A DNA stretch of 64,000 bases from Marinobacter caseinilyticus. GTDB taxonomy: Bacteria > Pseudomonadota > Gammaproteobacteria > Pseudomonadales > Oleiphilaceae. Below are positions 27,933 to 36,783 of the stretch, piece after piece; positions within the stretch are counted from its first letter, which is position 1, and every line of letters starts with the position of its first letter. The stretch is from positions 62,001 to 126,000 of the forward strand of contig NZ_WUQJ01000034.1 of assembly GCF_011074955.1 (NCBI RefSeq), in the 5' to 3' direction. A model generated the notes under the pieces. The model worked only from the letters and a program-made list of their open reading frames with translations, was not told the origin of the DNA and searched no databases. A program made the translations under genes and the position numbers.

Positions 27933-28910
27933 ATGCTTATCAAACGATGCCTATCCTTTGCTGCGGCACTCGCCGTCACAACGTCTGCCATGGCCTGGCA
28001 GCCCACCGGAAAAGTGGAATGTATTGCTCCGTCCGATCCTGGCGGCGGTTGGGACTTTACCTGCCGGAGTGCCGGCAACACACTGAAAGAGCTGGGCCTG
28101 GTGTCCGGCACCGTCCAGACCACCAACATGGCGGGCGCTGGTGGCGGTGTGGCTTATGCCCATACTATTAGTAAGCGCAGTGAAGACGACAAGCTGCTGG
28201 TGGCTGCCTCCACCGCGACCACCACCCGACTGGCGCAGCAGCAATTCCCCGGGATGGACGCAGGCATGGTGACCTGGGTCGGTGCACTAGGTGCGGATTA
28301 CGGCGTTATTGCAGTCGGCAAGGACTCGCAGTATCAGGACCTCAAGCAACTGCTGTCGGCCCTCAAAAAAGACCCCCGCTCGGTAAAATTTTCCGGGGGC
28401 AGTGCCCGCGGCGGCTGGGATCACCTCAAGGTGCTGATCACCGCCAAGGCTGACGGTGTTGATAAGTTACCGTCCATTCCCTACCTGTCCTATAACAATG
28501 GTGGCGAAGCCCTGACCCAGGTCGTCGGTGGTCAGGTTGACGCCTTTACCGGTGATATTTCCGAAGTCACCGGTTTTCTGGAATCCGGCGACATCCGAAT
28601 TCTTGCGGTGCTGTCGGAAGAGCGCCTGCCCGGCAAGTTCAGCGACATTCCAACCGCCAGAGAACAGGGCGTTGATGCACTGGGTCCCAACTGGCGCGGA
28701 TTCTACATGCCCAAAGGTGCGTCGGATGAAGCCAAGGCGTATTGGACCGATGCCATTGACACGCTGTATGCCAGTGACAATTGGAAAGCGGTCATGAAGC
28801 AGAATGGCCTGATCCCCTTCCATCCACCGGCCGGTCAGTTCGAAAATTTTGTGACGCAACAGGTGTCGGATATTGAGCAACTGTCCCGTGAAATAGGACT
28901 GCTGAAATGA
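27933..28910 (+). CDS. tctC: Tripartite tricarboxylate transporter substrate-binding protein
   Basis: A 325-residue periplasmic receptor of the Bug/TctC family. Signal peptide 1-22 (ends TTSAMA), then WQPTGKVECIAPSDPGGGWD, the usual ligand-loop PSDPGGGWD, and VGGQVDAFTGDISEV. GAGGTG precedes the ATG. Its stop overlaps the tctB start by 4 bases. Named by family; citrate is the classic substrate but is not shown here. Confidence 0.9.
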   Translation: MLIKRCLSFAAALAVTTSAMAWQPTGKVECIAPSDPGGGWDFTCRSAGNTLKELGLVSGTVQTTNMAGAGGGVAYAHTISKRSEDDKLLVAASTATTTRLAQQQFPGMDAGMVTWVGALGADYGVIAVGKDSQYQDLKQLLSALKKDPRSVKFSGGSARGGWDHLKVLITAKADGVDKLPSIPYLSYNNGGEALTQVVGGQVDAFTGDISEVTGFLESGDIRILAVLSEERLPGKFSDIPTAREQGVDALGPNWRGFYMPKGASDEAKAYWTDAIDTLYASDNWKAVMKQNGLIPFHPPAGQFENFVTQQVSDIEQLSREIGLLK

Positions 28911-29353
28911 CAGCCCGCGGAGACCGAATTCTCGGTCTCGGTCTGTTCGTTCTCGCCATTGCCTATGGCTGGGCGGCCCAACAGTGGCCGGAGCCGTTTG
29001 GCGGTGCCGAGACCGTCGGTCCTGAGACATTTCCGACCATTCTGTCGGTTGTGCTGGCGCTGTCCAGTGTCTACCTGATCGTGAAGCCGGATCCGGATGC
29101 GCACTGGCCTGCCGGGCGCACCGCGGCGGAAATCCTGCTCTCGATCGCAATTCTGGTGATCTATGCTGCTTTGCTTGAGCCGCTGGGATTCGTGATTGCC
29201 ACCACCGTCGCAGTCGGCACCTTGTGCTGGCGTATGGGCGCTCGGCCGAAGCCGGCACTGGTGACCGGTTTTGTCAGCGCCGTCGTGGTTTTCGTGTTGT
29301 TCAACAACCTGCTTGAACTGAGTCTTCCCGGCGGTTTACTGGAGTTTGAATAA
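28907..29353 (+). CDS. tctB: Tripartite tricarboxylate transporter small membrane subunit
   Basis: A 148-residue protein with four predicted helices (about 8-25, 38-56, 72-105 and 118-140). TctB proteins are poorly conserved, and the call rests on size, helix layout and position between tctC and tctA. Starts inside the tctC stop (ATGA) and ends one base into the tctA start (TAATG). Confidence 0.88.
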   Translation: MTARGDRILGLGLFVLAIAYGWAAQQWPEPFGGAETVGPETFPTILSVVLALSSVYLIVKPDPDAHWPAGRTAAEILLSIAILVIYAALLEPLGFVIATTVAVGTLCWRMGARPKPALVTGFVSAVVVFVLFNNLLELSLPGGLLEFE

Positions 29354-30879
29354 TGGAGACGCTGCAATTTTTAATGGACGGTTTTGCGGTGGCGTTGGCG
29401 CCGCAGAATCTAATGTTCGCTCTCTTCGGCGCCTTCATCGGGACACTGATCGGCGCGCTGCCCGGCCTTGGCCCTGCCAATGGTGTGGCAATCCTGATTC
29501 CACTGGCCTTTACCCTGGGTTTACCGCCTGAAACCGCCATGATCCTGCTCACTTCGGTGTACGCCGGTGCCATGTACGGGGGCCGTATTTCATCGATTCT
29601 GCTCAACATCCCCGGTGACGAGCCCGCCATGATGACCTGCCTGGACGGCTATCCGATGGCGCGCAATGGCAAAGCGGCGGAAGCGCTGGCGATGTCGGCC
29701 ATTGCCTCCTTTGCCGGCAGCCTGATCGGCACCATCGGTCTGATCCTGCTGGCACCGGCACTGGCCAGGTTCGCGCTGACCTTTGGGCCGGCCGAGTATT
29801 TCGCCCTGTTCATGCTCGCCTTCGCGACTCTGGGTGGCATTACCGGTAAAAATCCGATGAAAACCGTGCTCGCGGCCACCATCGGCATCATGATTTCAAC
29901 GGTCGGTATCGACATTGCCACGGGCACACAACGCTATACCTTCGGGGTGCTGAAACTCTACGAAGGCATCGACTTCATCCTGGCGATTGTCGGGCTGTTT
30001 GCCATTTCCGAGTTGCTGTTCTTCATTGAGGAGCGTGCCGGCGCGGGTCGCAAAATCATTAAGGTCGGCAAGTTGACGCTCAAACCCAAAGAGGTTCTGG
30101 CCGCACTGCCAACCATGTTCCGCGGCGGCGTGCTGGGCTTCATAGCGGGTGTTCTACCCGGTGCCGGGGCCTCCCTGGGCAGCTTCATCAGCTACACCCT
30201 GGAAAAGCAGTATTTGGGCAAGAAAGGCCACTTTGGCGAAGGCGACCCACGTGGGGTGGCCGCACCGGAGGCTGGCAACAACGGCGCTTCGTCCGGCGCA
30301 CTGGTGCCAATGCTGACGTTGGGCGTGCCCGGCAGCGGCACTACGGCTGTGCTGCTGGCCATGCTGATTTCACTGAACGTCACCCCCGGCCCACTGATGT
30401 TCACCCAGAACGCTGATATTGTCTGGGGTGTCATTGCGGCCCTGCTGATCGGCAATGTGATCCTGCTGTTTCTCAACATTCCGCTGGTTGGCTTTTTCGT
30501 CAAGCTGCTGTCCGTGCCTCCGATGTACCTGTTGCCAATGGTAACCATGGTGGCGTTCGTAGGCATTTACTCGATCAGTCACAGCGCATTTGATCTGTAT
30601 TTCATGATCGCCTTCGGGGTTGCCGGCTATGTCCTTCGTAAACTGGAAATCCCCATGGTACCGATCATCCTCGGGCTGCTGCTTGGGCCGGAAATGGAGA
30701 AAAACCTCGGCCACGCCCTGGTGCTGTCCGACGGCGAGTGGAGCACCCTGTGGGCCACTCCGCTGGCGCTGGGTTTGTGGATTGTTGCCGGTCTGGGCCT
30801 GACCCTGCCCTACATCATCGGGCCGCTGCTGCGCCGCCGGATGCAGGCCGCCATCAAGGAAAGCCCGGTCAGCGACTGA
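29353..30879 (+). CDS. tctA: Tripartite tricarboxylate transporter large permease
   Basis: A 508-residue, about 12-helix transport subunit. The family motif GTLIGALPGLGPANGVAIL occurs near residue 34, and its inverted second copy FIAGVLPGAGASLGSFISY near 263, followed by EAGNNGASSGALVPMLTLG. Translationally coupled to tctB. A clear terminator follows at 30919-30951. Confidence 0.94.
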   Translation: METLQFLMDGFAVALAPQNLMFALFGAFIGTLIGALPGLGPANGVAILIPLAFTLGLPPETAMILLTSVYAGAMYGGRISSILLNIPGDEPAMMTCLDGYPMARNGKAAEALAMSAIASFAGSLIGTIGLILLAPALARFALTFGPAEYFALFMLAFATLGGITGKNPMKTVLAATIGIMISTVGIDIATGTQRYTFGVLKLYEGIDFILAIVGLFAISELLFFIEERAGAGRKIIKVGKLTLKPKEVLAALPTMFRGGVLGFIAGVLPGAGASLGSFISYTLEKQYLGKKGHFGEGDPRGVAAPEAGNNGASSGALVPMLTLGVPGSGTTAVLLAMLISLNVTPGPLMFTQNADIVWGVIAALLIGNVILLFLNIPLVGFFVKLLSVPPMYLLPMVTMVAFVGIYSISHSAFDLYFMIAFGVAGYVLRKLEIPMVPIILGLLLGPEMEKNLGHALVLSDGEWSTLWATPLALGLWIVAGLGLTLPYIIGPLLRRRMQAAIKESPVSD

Positions 30880-30918
30880 CGGACGTCTTTGTTGTCTGGC
30901 CCTCGGTCAGAACCTTTG

Positions 30919-30951
30919 GGGTAGCGGCGGCCTGTCGCTACCCATTTTTTT
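30919..30951 (+). terminator. Rho-independent terminator after tctCBA
   Basis: GGGTAGCG (30919-30926) pairs with CGCTACCC (30936-30943) and is followed by A and seven T. It lies 40 bases after the tctA stop. Confidence 0.85.
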
Positions 30952-31090
30952 CCCCGCCCTTACAATGCCACCAACACCTCACCGTCAAACCGCTCCTGAC
31001 AGCTCGCAAGAAGACTGATTTTTTTTGCGGTATCGTTGTGGTGCGATTACCATCCGCAGTCACCATGTCACCCCAACCGACTCATGAGGC

Positions 31091-32521
31091 ATGACTTTGA
31101 AACTGTGGCTGTTATTGGGCGTATTGATCGTTGTTGGCGTGGGCGTCTACCACGTGTTCAAGCCACTGCCTGCCGGCCTGAGCTTTGCGGGGCCCAGGCA
31201 CCCGCTGGTGGCACCCAAGCTCCTGACGGATGTGACTTACCGGGATAGCCACGGCGACCTGCATCTGGACCACACCATATTCGATGAGGTATTCCGGCTG
31301 ATCGGGCAGGCCGAGCAGTTGGTAGTGGTGGATATGTTCCTGTTTAACGACAGCAAGCCTGACGACCGTTATCGCCCGTTGGCGGACCAGCTCACCACGT
31401 TGTTGATCGAGCGCCACAGGCGCGTTGATGGTCTGCGCGTTATCGTCATCACCGACCCGCTCAATACGCTTTATGGCGGTACGCCCTCGCCGTACCTGGA
31501 ACGCTTGCGGGCCGAGGGTATCCCCGTGGTGGAAACCGCCCTCACCCCACTGCGGGATTCCAACCCCTTGTGGTCAGCGGGATGGCGGGTCTGTTGCGAA
31601 TGGCTGGGAAATTCTGCCGATGCCGGCTGGCTGCCCAATCTGCTGGACGGCGGTAAGGTGACGTTGCGCAGCTACCTGGCTTTACCCAACTTCAAGGCCA
31701 ATCACCGCAAGACTCTCATCGTGGATGAGGGCGCTCAGCTTCGGGGCCTGATTACCTCCGCCAACCCCCACGATGGCAGTGCCCGTCACGGCAATATCGC
31801 CTTGAGTTTCAGTGGCCCTGCCGTCACCGACCTGTTGCGGACAGAGCAGGCCGTCCTGGCTCTGTCGGATATTAACTTCCCGGTACCTCCGTTCTCCATG
31901 CCTGACCGGGTCGAGCAGGATGCGGATGCCACGACCGCCCGCATTGTTACCGAATCGAAAATTCTCTCGACCGCACTGGCCATGATCCGCACCGCCAACC
32001 CCGGCGACCGGCTTGATCTGGCCATGTTCTATCTGTCTCACCGCGACCTGGTCGAAGCGTTTGTTGAGGCCCGGCGTCGGGGTGTCACGATCCGGATTCT
32101 GCTGGACCCCAACAACGAGGCTTTTGGTCATGCCAAGAGTGGCATTCCCAACCGGCAAGTGGCCATGGAATTTCATCAGGCCGGCATCCCGGTACGGTGG
32201 TGCAACACGCAAGGGGAGCAATGCCATAGCAAGCTGTTGGTCCGGCAGGATACCGATGGACAGTGGCAATTGTTGCTGGGGTCGGCCAACTTTACCCGCC
32301 GCAACCTGAACGATCTCAACCTGGAAACCGACGTCCACGTGCAGGGCACGGAAAGCACCGCGCTCCTGGGTGACATCGAAGCCTATTTCGACCGCCTGTG
32401 GCAGCAGGGCCCGGATCAATCGCCGACGCTGAGCCTGCCCTATGAGGCCTATGCGGACCCTTCTCACTGGCGGTACTGGCGTTATCGCGTCATGGAAGCC
32501 ACCGGACTCTCCACCTTCTGA
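31091..32521 (+). CDS. Phospholipase D-like protein
   Basis: A 476-residue protein with one N-terminal membrane helix (4-21) and two PLD half-sites: NHRKTLIVDE (H205, K207, D212) followed by ITSANPHDGS, and QCHSKLLVRQ (H379, K381) followed by LGSANFTRRN. Two HKD motifs in one chain form one active site for phosphodiester transfer, either on phospholipid (cardiolipin synthase-like) or nucleic acid. The membrane anchor and YYW-rich tail favour phospholipid. A weak ribosome site precedes the ATG, and the TTG two codons later is an alternative. Confidence 0.82.
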   Translation: MTLKLWLLLGVLIVVGVGVYHVFKPLPAGLSFAGPRHPLVAPKLLTDVTYRDSHGDLHLDHTIFDEVFRLIGQAEQLVVVDMFLFNDSKPDDRYRPLADQLTTLLIERHRRVDGLRVIVITDPLNTLYGGTPSPYLERLRAEGIPVVETALTPLRDSNPLWSAGWRVCCEWLGNSADAGWLPNLLDGGKVTLRSYLALPNFKANHRKTLIVDEGAQLRGLITSANPHDGSARHGNIALSFSGPAVTDLLRTEQAVLALSDINFPVPPFSMPDRVEQDADATTARIVTESKILSTALAMIRTANPGDRLDLAMFYLSHRDLVEAFVEARRRGVTIRILLDPNNEAFGHAKSGIPNRQVAMEFHQAGIPVRWCNTQGEQCHSKLLVRQDTDGQWQLLLGSANFTRRNLNDLNLETDVHVQGTESTALLGDIEAYFDRLWQQGPDQSPTLSLPYEAYADPSHWRYWRYRVMEATGLSTF

Positions 32522-32603
32522 CCTCCCCTGGTACTCGCCGGCGTGCCATTGTCACGGTTCAAGCCGGCGTGCGATGCTGATACCCGTTGCCATTGCGATT
32601 AGC

Positions 32604-32633
32604 CGTAGTCGCCCGTAGTCGCCCGTAGTCGCC
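32604..32633. repeat. Three tandem copies of a 10-bp unit
   Basis: CGTAGTCGCC is repeated three times without mismatch at 32604-32613, 32614-32623 and 32624-32633, in the leader about 75 bp before the next gene. Ten bp is near one helical turn. No known element is recognised. Confidence 0.7.
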
Positions 32634-32709
32634 ACGGTTCGTTGTATCCGCGTTCAGTAACACACATTAATGGCCACAACCACCAACCGTTAGCCTTGGA
32701 GCGCAAGCC

Positions 32710-32988
32710 ATGTATCTCTCCGTGCAACTCAGTTACTACCCTTTGACGGACGACTACAAACCGCCGATCAAGGACATAATCCAACGGCTTGAACACAGCG
32801 GCCTGGAAGTATACCCCAACCGCATGAGCACTCAGTTGTTCGGCGAGTACGATCACGTCATGCAAGTGGTATCAGACACCATGAAGTGGTCCTTTACGCA
32901 CTACGGCAAAGCCGTATTTGTCGCGAACTTCCTGGAAGGGGATCGACGGCCCAAGCCCGAAGTGAAACCAACGTCGGGCAACCCGTAG
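32710..32988 (+). CDS. YkoF-like thiamine/HMP-binding family protein
   Basis: A 92-residue protein with the ferredoxin-like layout of the MTH1187/YkoF family: MYLSVQLSYYPLTDDYKPPI, then an amphipathic helix and GLEVYPNRMSTQLFGEYDHV. These proteins bind thiamine precursors in some species. TTGGAG precedes the ATG. No thiamine gene or TPP riboswitch is seen nearby, so the ligand is open. Confidence 0.65.
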   Translation: MYLSVQLSYYPLTDDYKPPIKDIIQRLEHSGLEVYPNRMSTQLFGEYDHVMQVVSDTMKWSFTHYGKAVFVANFLEGDRRPKPEVKPTSGNP

Positions 32989-33149
32989 CCGTTCATGGCC
33001 GAAGACCTGCCAGGGTCGCAGCTAACATCGCTGCAGAACGCCTGCCGTGGTCGGTTGGCCACTGACAGCGAGCACCCACTGTGTGAGTCGTTGGGCACCC
33101 GACCCGCGACAGGCTTGAGGGTGTTATTGCCCCCAGCGCCGCCGTTGTT

Positions 33150-33824
33150 TCAAGTCTCGGGCCGGGTGAACAACACGACGTCTTTGGCCGGCACCTCGCA
33201 AGTCCAGCCGAACTGTTGTGCAATCTCCGCCATGGTGTGTTCCCGATAAAACACCACGTGGGTTGGATCCCGACGATAATGCCAGTTGGCGAATTGGGCA
33301 TCGTTGGTTTGGAAACAGGTCATCACCGCCAGCAGACCACCGGGTTCCAGCATCTGGTCCAACGCTGCAAAGGTCGCACGCGGATGGTGAAGATGCTCCA
33401 CCACTTCGGTACAGGTGATGAAGTCGTAGCGGGAATTCAGTACCGTCTTATCGGGATAATACAACGGATCATAGAGCGCCATCTGAAAGCCGGTGTCCGC
33501 CAGCATCTGGGCCAGGGCCGGTCCGGGGCCACAGCCAAAGTCGAGGCCGCACGCATGCGCCGGCAGTCTGGGCACCAGCGGGTTGAACATCTTGCCCAGA
33601 AACGTCCGGTAACCCGGGTCATCGGTTTGATTGTCGTGCAGGTCGTAGGTCGCTTTTTCCTGAGCTGGCGATGGCCAGTGCGCGGGGTCCATCAACGTCG
33701 CCTCACAATGATTGCAGCGCCAGTAGGACACGCCTTTGACCGCCATCAGGTGGTCGAGCGACGGACGACCGCAGACGGTGCAAGCGTCTGGCGGTGCCGG
33801 GTCACTCTGCGCCGGTTTGACCAC
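33150..33824 (-). CDS. Class I SAM-dependent methyltransferase with zinc ribbon
   Basis: A 224-residue protein: an N-terminal four-cysteine zinc ribbon (C15, C18, C37, C40 in CTVC and CNHC), then a Rossmann methyltransferase domain with the SAM motif LDFGCGPGPAL (about 94-104) and CTEVVEHLHHP. The first codon is GTG, one base after the stop of the PCu(A)C gene, so translation is probably coupled. Acceptor unknown. Confidence 0.82.
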   Translation of the reverse strand: MVKPAQSDPAPPDACTVCGRPSLDHLMAVKGVSYWRCNHCEATLMDPAHWPSPAQEKATYDLHDNQTDDPGYRTFLGKMFNPLVPRLPAHACGLDFGCGPGPALAQMLADTGFQMALYDPLYYPDKTVLNSRYDFITCTEVVEHLHHPRATFAALDQMLEPGGLLAVMTCFQTNDAQFANWHYRRDPTHVVFYREHTMAEIAQQFGWTCEVPAKDVVLFTRPET

Positions 33825-33825
33825 C

Positions 33826-34380
33826 TCAGTGCCCGTCGTGCTTCATTCCGCCGTGGTCCATGGCAGAGGGTTCGTGGACAGGCGCTCCGACGCCTTCCAT
33901 GGCTCCGTTCATACCCCCTTTCATCGCGCCGTCCAGCGGATCCACTGACAACTCCAACGCAATCTCGGAACCCTGACTGAACTTAAGGATCAACGGCACC
34001 CGGGTTCCCGGTTTCAGCTGCGCTGCAATGTTTTCGAGCATCAAATGATAGCTGTGAGGCTTGAGTTCGACCTGACTGCCGGCCGGTATGGTCAAGCCGT
34101 TGTCGAGCGCCTGCATTCGCATCACGCCCGCCTGCATCTGACTTTCATGCAGTGAGACACGCGTCGCCATGGACGATTGGGCCGACACCAGCACCATCGG
34201 CTGGTCACTGTGATTGGTAATGACCATATAGCCCACCGCCATCGGAACACCGGGCGGCGTGGGGCGGGTCCATGGGTGAGCGACAGAGATATCGCCCTGG
34301 CGATAATCGTGAGCGCTGACCGGTAGCGCGATCAGGAGGTTCAGGCAGGTCATTAAAAACAGGCGGTGCGGGTGTTTCAT
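33826..34380 (-). CDS. PCu(A)C family periplasmic copper chaperone
   Basis: A 184-residue protein with a signal peptide (1-23, ending PVSA). The copper site pattern H-x10-M-x21-H-x-M is visible in LHESQMQAGVMRMQ and PHSYHLML. The C-terminus is an added Met/His tail (MKGGMNGAMEG, then MDHGGMKHDGH) that could bind extra copper. The family hands Cu(I) to the CuA site of cytochrome oxidase with Sco. No Sco gene is adjacent here. Confidence 0.88.
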   Translation of the reverse strand: MKHPHRLFLMTCLNLLIALPVSAHDYRQGDISVAHPWTRPTPPGVPMAVGYMVITNHSDQPMVLVSAQSSMATRVSLHESQMQAGVMRMQALDNGLTIPAGSQVELKPHSYHLMLENIAAQLKPGTRVPLILKFSQGSEIALELSVDPLDGAMKGGMNGAMEGVGAPVHEPSAMDHGGMKHDGH

Positions 34381-34470
34381 AAGTTATTGAGCCAAATGAA
34401 TGAACGATGTCAGCGTCTTGTCTGGCCCCTAGTGTGCCTGATCGTCCTCGGTTCGCAAAATTTTCACGCC

Positions 34471-35043
34471 TCACTCGGGCGTCACCCGCGCCAGCACTGC
34501 CGGACGCTCTGACAGAGGGCGCGCCAAAATGACGCCTTCGTTTGAGGCTGGATATACGCCCGTTAAAGCGGTGATATTGACTTGATGAGACACCAGGATA
34601 ACCGGCACCTCTGAGCCGAGGGCATTGACGCTGGCGATGGTCGCCCGGGTCTGCTGATCGCGATTACCCCGACCCCTGAAAAACGAGTTCAGCGAGGGCA
34701 TTGCCTGAACATTGCCAAGCGCCATGCCCTTCGCCGTATCCATGCATCGGCACCACTGGCTGCTGTATAGTTGCGCGTTATCGATACCGTGACTGGCCAA
34801 ATAGCCATGCCACGCTCTGGCCTGGGCCCGACCTTGCTCGTTAAGATTGCGCTGGGTTGAACACTTGCCCAATTCAAAATGGTCGGGATCACCCGTCCCG
34901 GGCGCCAGGGCATGGCGCAAAATCAATACCGCCCGGCCCTCACGCAAAGCCTGCCAAGCTTCCTCGTCAGCATCAGCCACCACCAACGGTGTCAACGAAC
35001 ACAAAACCAGGGCGAGCAAACAGTTGAGTAGGCGACCAGACAT
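34471..35043 (-). CDS. Periplasmic histidine phosphatase family protein
   Basis: A 190-residue protein with a signal peptide (1-23) and the phosphatase core: ILRHALAPG (nucleophile His in RHA), the arginine block QWCRCMDTAKGM and ILVSHQVNITALTG (second His). It lacks the longer cap of true phosphoglycerate mutases; SixA- or Ais-like exported forms are the closest type. AAGGAG precedes the ATG. Substrate unknown. Confidence 0.83.
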   Translation of the reverse strand: MSGRLLNCLLALVLCSLTPLVVADADEEAWQALREGRAVLILRHALAPGTGDPDHFELGKCSTQRNLNEQGRAQARAWHGYLASHGIDNAQLYSSQWCRCMDTAKGMALGNVQAMPSLNSFFRGRGNRDQQTRATIASVNALGSEVPVILVSHQVNITALTGVYPASNEGVILARPLSERPAVLARVTPE

Positions 35044-35173
35044 GGCGGACTCCTTGGGACCAAAATAGCGATCGGGCTTGATAAGCCTTAGACTTTAAAA
35101 TATACGCCTTAATTCCGGGTTAGGGTCACACCAACTCTGCCCATCGTCACGCCTTCATGACAAGGACTCCAAC

Positions 35174-35632
35174 ATGGCTATTTGGGTTGACGCCGACGCC
35201 TGCCCCGTCGTTGTCAAAGACATACTCTGCCGGGCCGCGGAGCGCTGGCACATGACAACCACTTTTGTCGCCAACCAGACCATTCGCGTGCCGCCCTCCA
35301 CTTTCATCAAGACCCGGCAAGTTCCCCAGGGTTTTGATGTCGCCGACAATGAGATAGTGTCGCAGCTGGTTGAAGGGGACCTGGTGATTACCCAGGATAT
35401 TCCTCTGGCGGCCGAAGCCATTGAAAAGGGTGCTCAGGTGCTCAGTCCACGTGGGCAAGCGTTCACCAAGGAGAATATCCGCCAGCGGTTGGCGATGCGC
35501 AATTTTATGGAAGAAATGCGCAACGCCGGACAGGTGACCGGCGGCCCCGCTGAATTCGCTAAGTCCGACCGCAAGGAATTTGCTGATCAACTGGATCGCT
35601 GGCTTCAGAAACATCGGCGACAGGAGGCATAA
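35174..35632 (+). CDS. YaiI/YqxD family (DUF188) protein
   Basis: A 152-residue cytosolic protein with a PIN-like fold; [20 protein letters not shown] at the N-terminus carries the conserved aspartates, and [23 protein letters not shown] sequence follows. A nuclease activity has been suggested for the family from fold but is not established. Converges with the ZIP gene 26 bp later. Confidence 0.9.
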   Translation: MAIWVDADACPVVVKDILCRAAERWHMTTTFVANQTIRVPPSTFIKTRQVPQGFDVADNEIVSQLVEGDLVITQDIPLAAEAIEKGAQVLSPRGQAFTKENIRQRLAMRNFMEEMRNAGQVTGGPAEFAKSDRKEFADQLDRWLQKHRRQEA

Positions 35633-35658
35633 CGCCGGGCCCTGCCTGCGTGAGTGGA

Positions 35659-36411
35659 TCAGCCCAAATAAATGTGCCCCATCACACCGAACAAAAAGCC
35701 CAGTACTGCCCCGAACGATGGCGCCCAGTGTTTCTCCAGGCGTGCCTGAGGGGCGATGTCCTGAAACACCAGATATAGAATGCCGCCCGACGCAAACAGC
35801 ATGATGAACCCCAGGACGGCGGGGTGGGAAGCTAACCAGTAATGCCCGGCAAGGCCGGCAAGCGGGCCCAACGGCACCAACAACACAAACATCAGTAACA
35901 CCGGCATGGCGCTCATGCCCTGGGCGGTTCGTTTGCGATGAAAATGCGCAGGCTGTTCGGTAGCAGTCATTTCCCGGAAGGCATTGAACCCCTCCGGCAG
36001 ATTTTGCAACGCAATCAGCAGCGCCAACAACATCGCTCCGTTGCCGCCAGCGGCAAACATCGCACCCAGCGCCATCGCTTCCGGTATAAAATCCGCGAGC
36101 ATGGCGATCAGCTGCGAAGCCGAACCTTTTGCCTTCGCCAAAGCGGCATCCAGCAAGCCAAACAGCAGCCCGCCACTGATCATCGCCAGTGCAATCCAGG
36201 CCGTACTGAGCGCATTCACACTTTCCGGCACCAGCACCAATGCCACTGCGGATAACAGCGCCCCACCCCCGAATGCGATGACACTGTGGCGAAATTCTTT
36301 TTCCAGCCAGGCAGGGCCGAGGTTCTCAATCCGAGCCAGTAAAGCGCCCGCGGGAATCGCCGCCCCAGCCACCGTCGCCATCAGCACCATCGGGGCCAGC
36401 GACGTCATCAT
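35659..36411 (-). CDS. ZIP family metal transporter
   Basis: A 250-residue membrane protein with about eight helices. The binuclear metal site is spread over DFIPEAMALGAMFA and ALQNLPEGFNAFREM (helices 4 and 5); N and E replace the first His of the usual HNxPEG motif, so metal choice may differ from zinc. An in-frame TTG at 36420 overlaps the dodecin stop; ATG at 36411 is preferred but not certain. Downstream partner of the dodecin gene. Confidence 0.85.
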   Translation of the reverse strand: MMTSLAPMVLMATVAGAAIPAGALLARIENLGPAWLEKEFRHSVIAFGGGALLSAVALVLVPESVNALSTAWIALAMISGGLLFGLLDAALAKAKGSASQLIAMLADFIPEAMALGAMFAAGGNGAMLLALLIALQNLPEGFNAFREMTATEQPAHFHRKRTAQGMSAMPVLLMFVLLVPLGPLAGLAGHYWLASHPAVLGFIMLFASGGILYLVFQDIAPQARLEKHWAPSFGAVLGFLFGVMGHIYLG

Positions 36412-36416
36412 AGTGC

Positions 36417-36632
36417 TCAACTGCCCTCGATCCGAAAACCTACTTTCAGCACCACCTGATAGTGCCCGACTTGGCCATTGGTTACATGGCCACGGGTTTC
36501 CTGTACTTCAAACCACTCCACGTTGTTGATGCTCTTACTGCATTCGGTAATGGCGTTGTTGATGGCGTCCTCGATACTGGTGCGGGACGAACCGACGATT
36601 TCCACTTTTTTATACACGTGATGATCTGACAT
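36417..36632 (-). CDS. Dodecin
   Basis: A 71-residue flavin-storage protein forming a hollow dodecamer. HVYKKVEIVGSSRTSIEDAI, then NVEWFEVQETRGHV (the tryptophan stacks on the flavin ring) and the C-terminal GHYQVVLKVGFRIE are typical. AAGGAG precedes the ATG at 36632; a longer in-frame opening is rejected. It runs into the ZIP transporter gene with no gap. Confidence 0.92.
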   Translation of the reverse strand: MSDHHVYKKVEIVGSSRTSIEDAINNAITECSKSINNVEWFEVQETRGHVTNGQVGHYQVVLKVGFRIEGS

Positions 36633-36783
36633 AACCGCTCCTTTGAGTGTCCTACCGCAGAAGTATGGCACAGCATTCAGCGGGTATTTCAATCAAGCGG
36701 ACGGTCGGGGTAATCTGTGCCTTGAACTCAGGAACGGACGCTTTAAACGATCCATTATGAACAACCGATCAGGGAGCAACGTC

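Noticed and set aside
32537..32572. 10-bp direct repeat GCCGGCGTGC after the phospholipase D-like gene
   Set aside because: Direct, not inverted, so not a terminator; too short and GC-rich to be meaningful alone.
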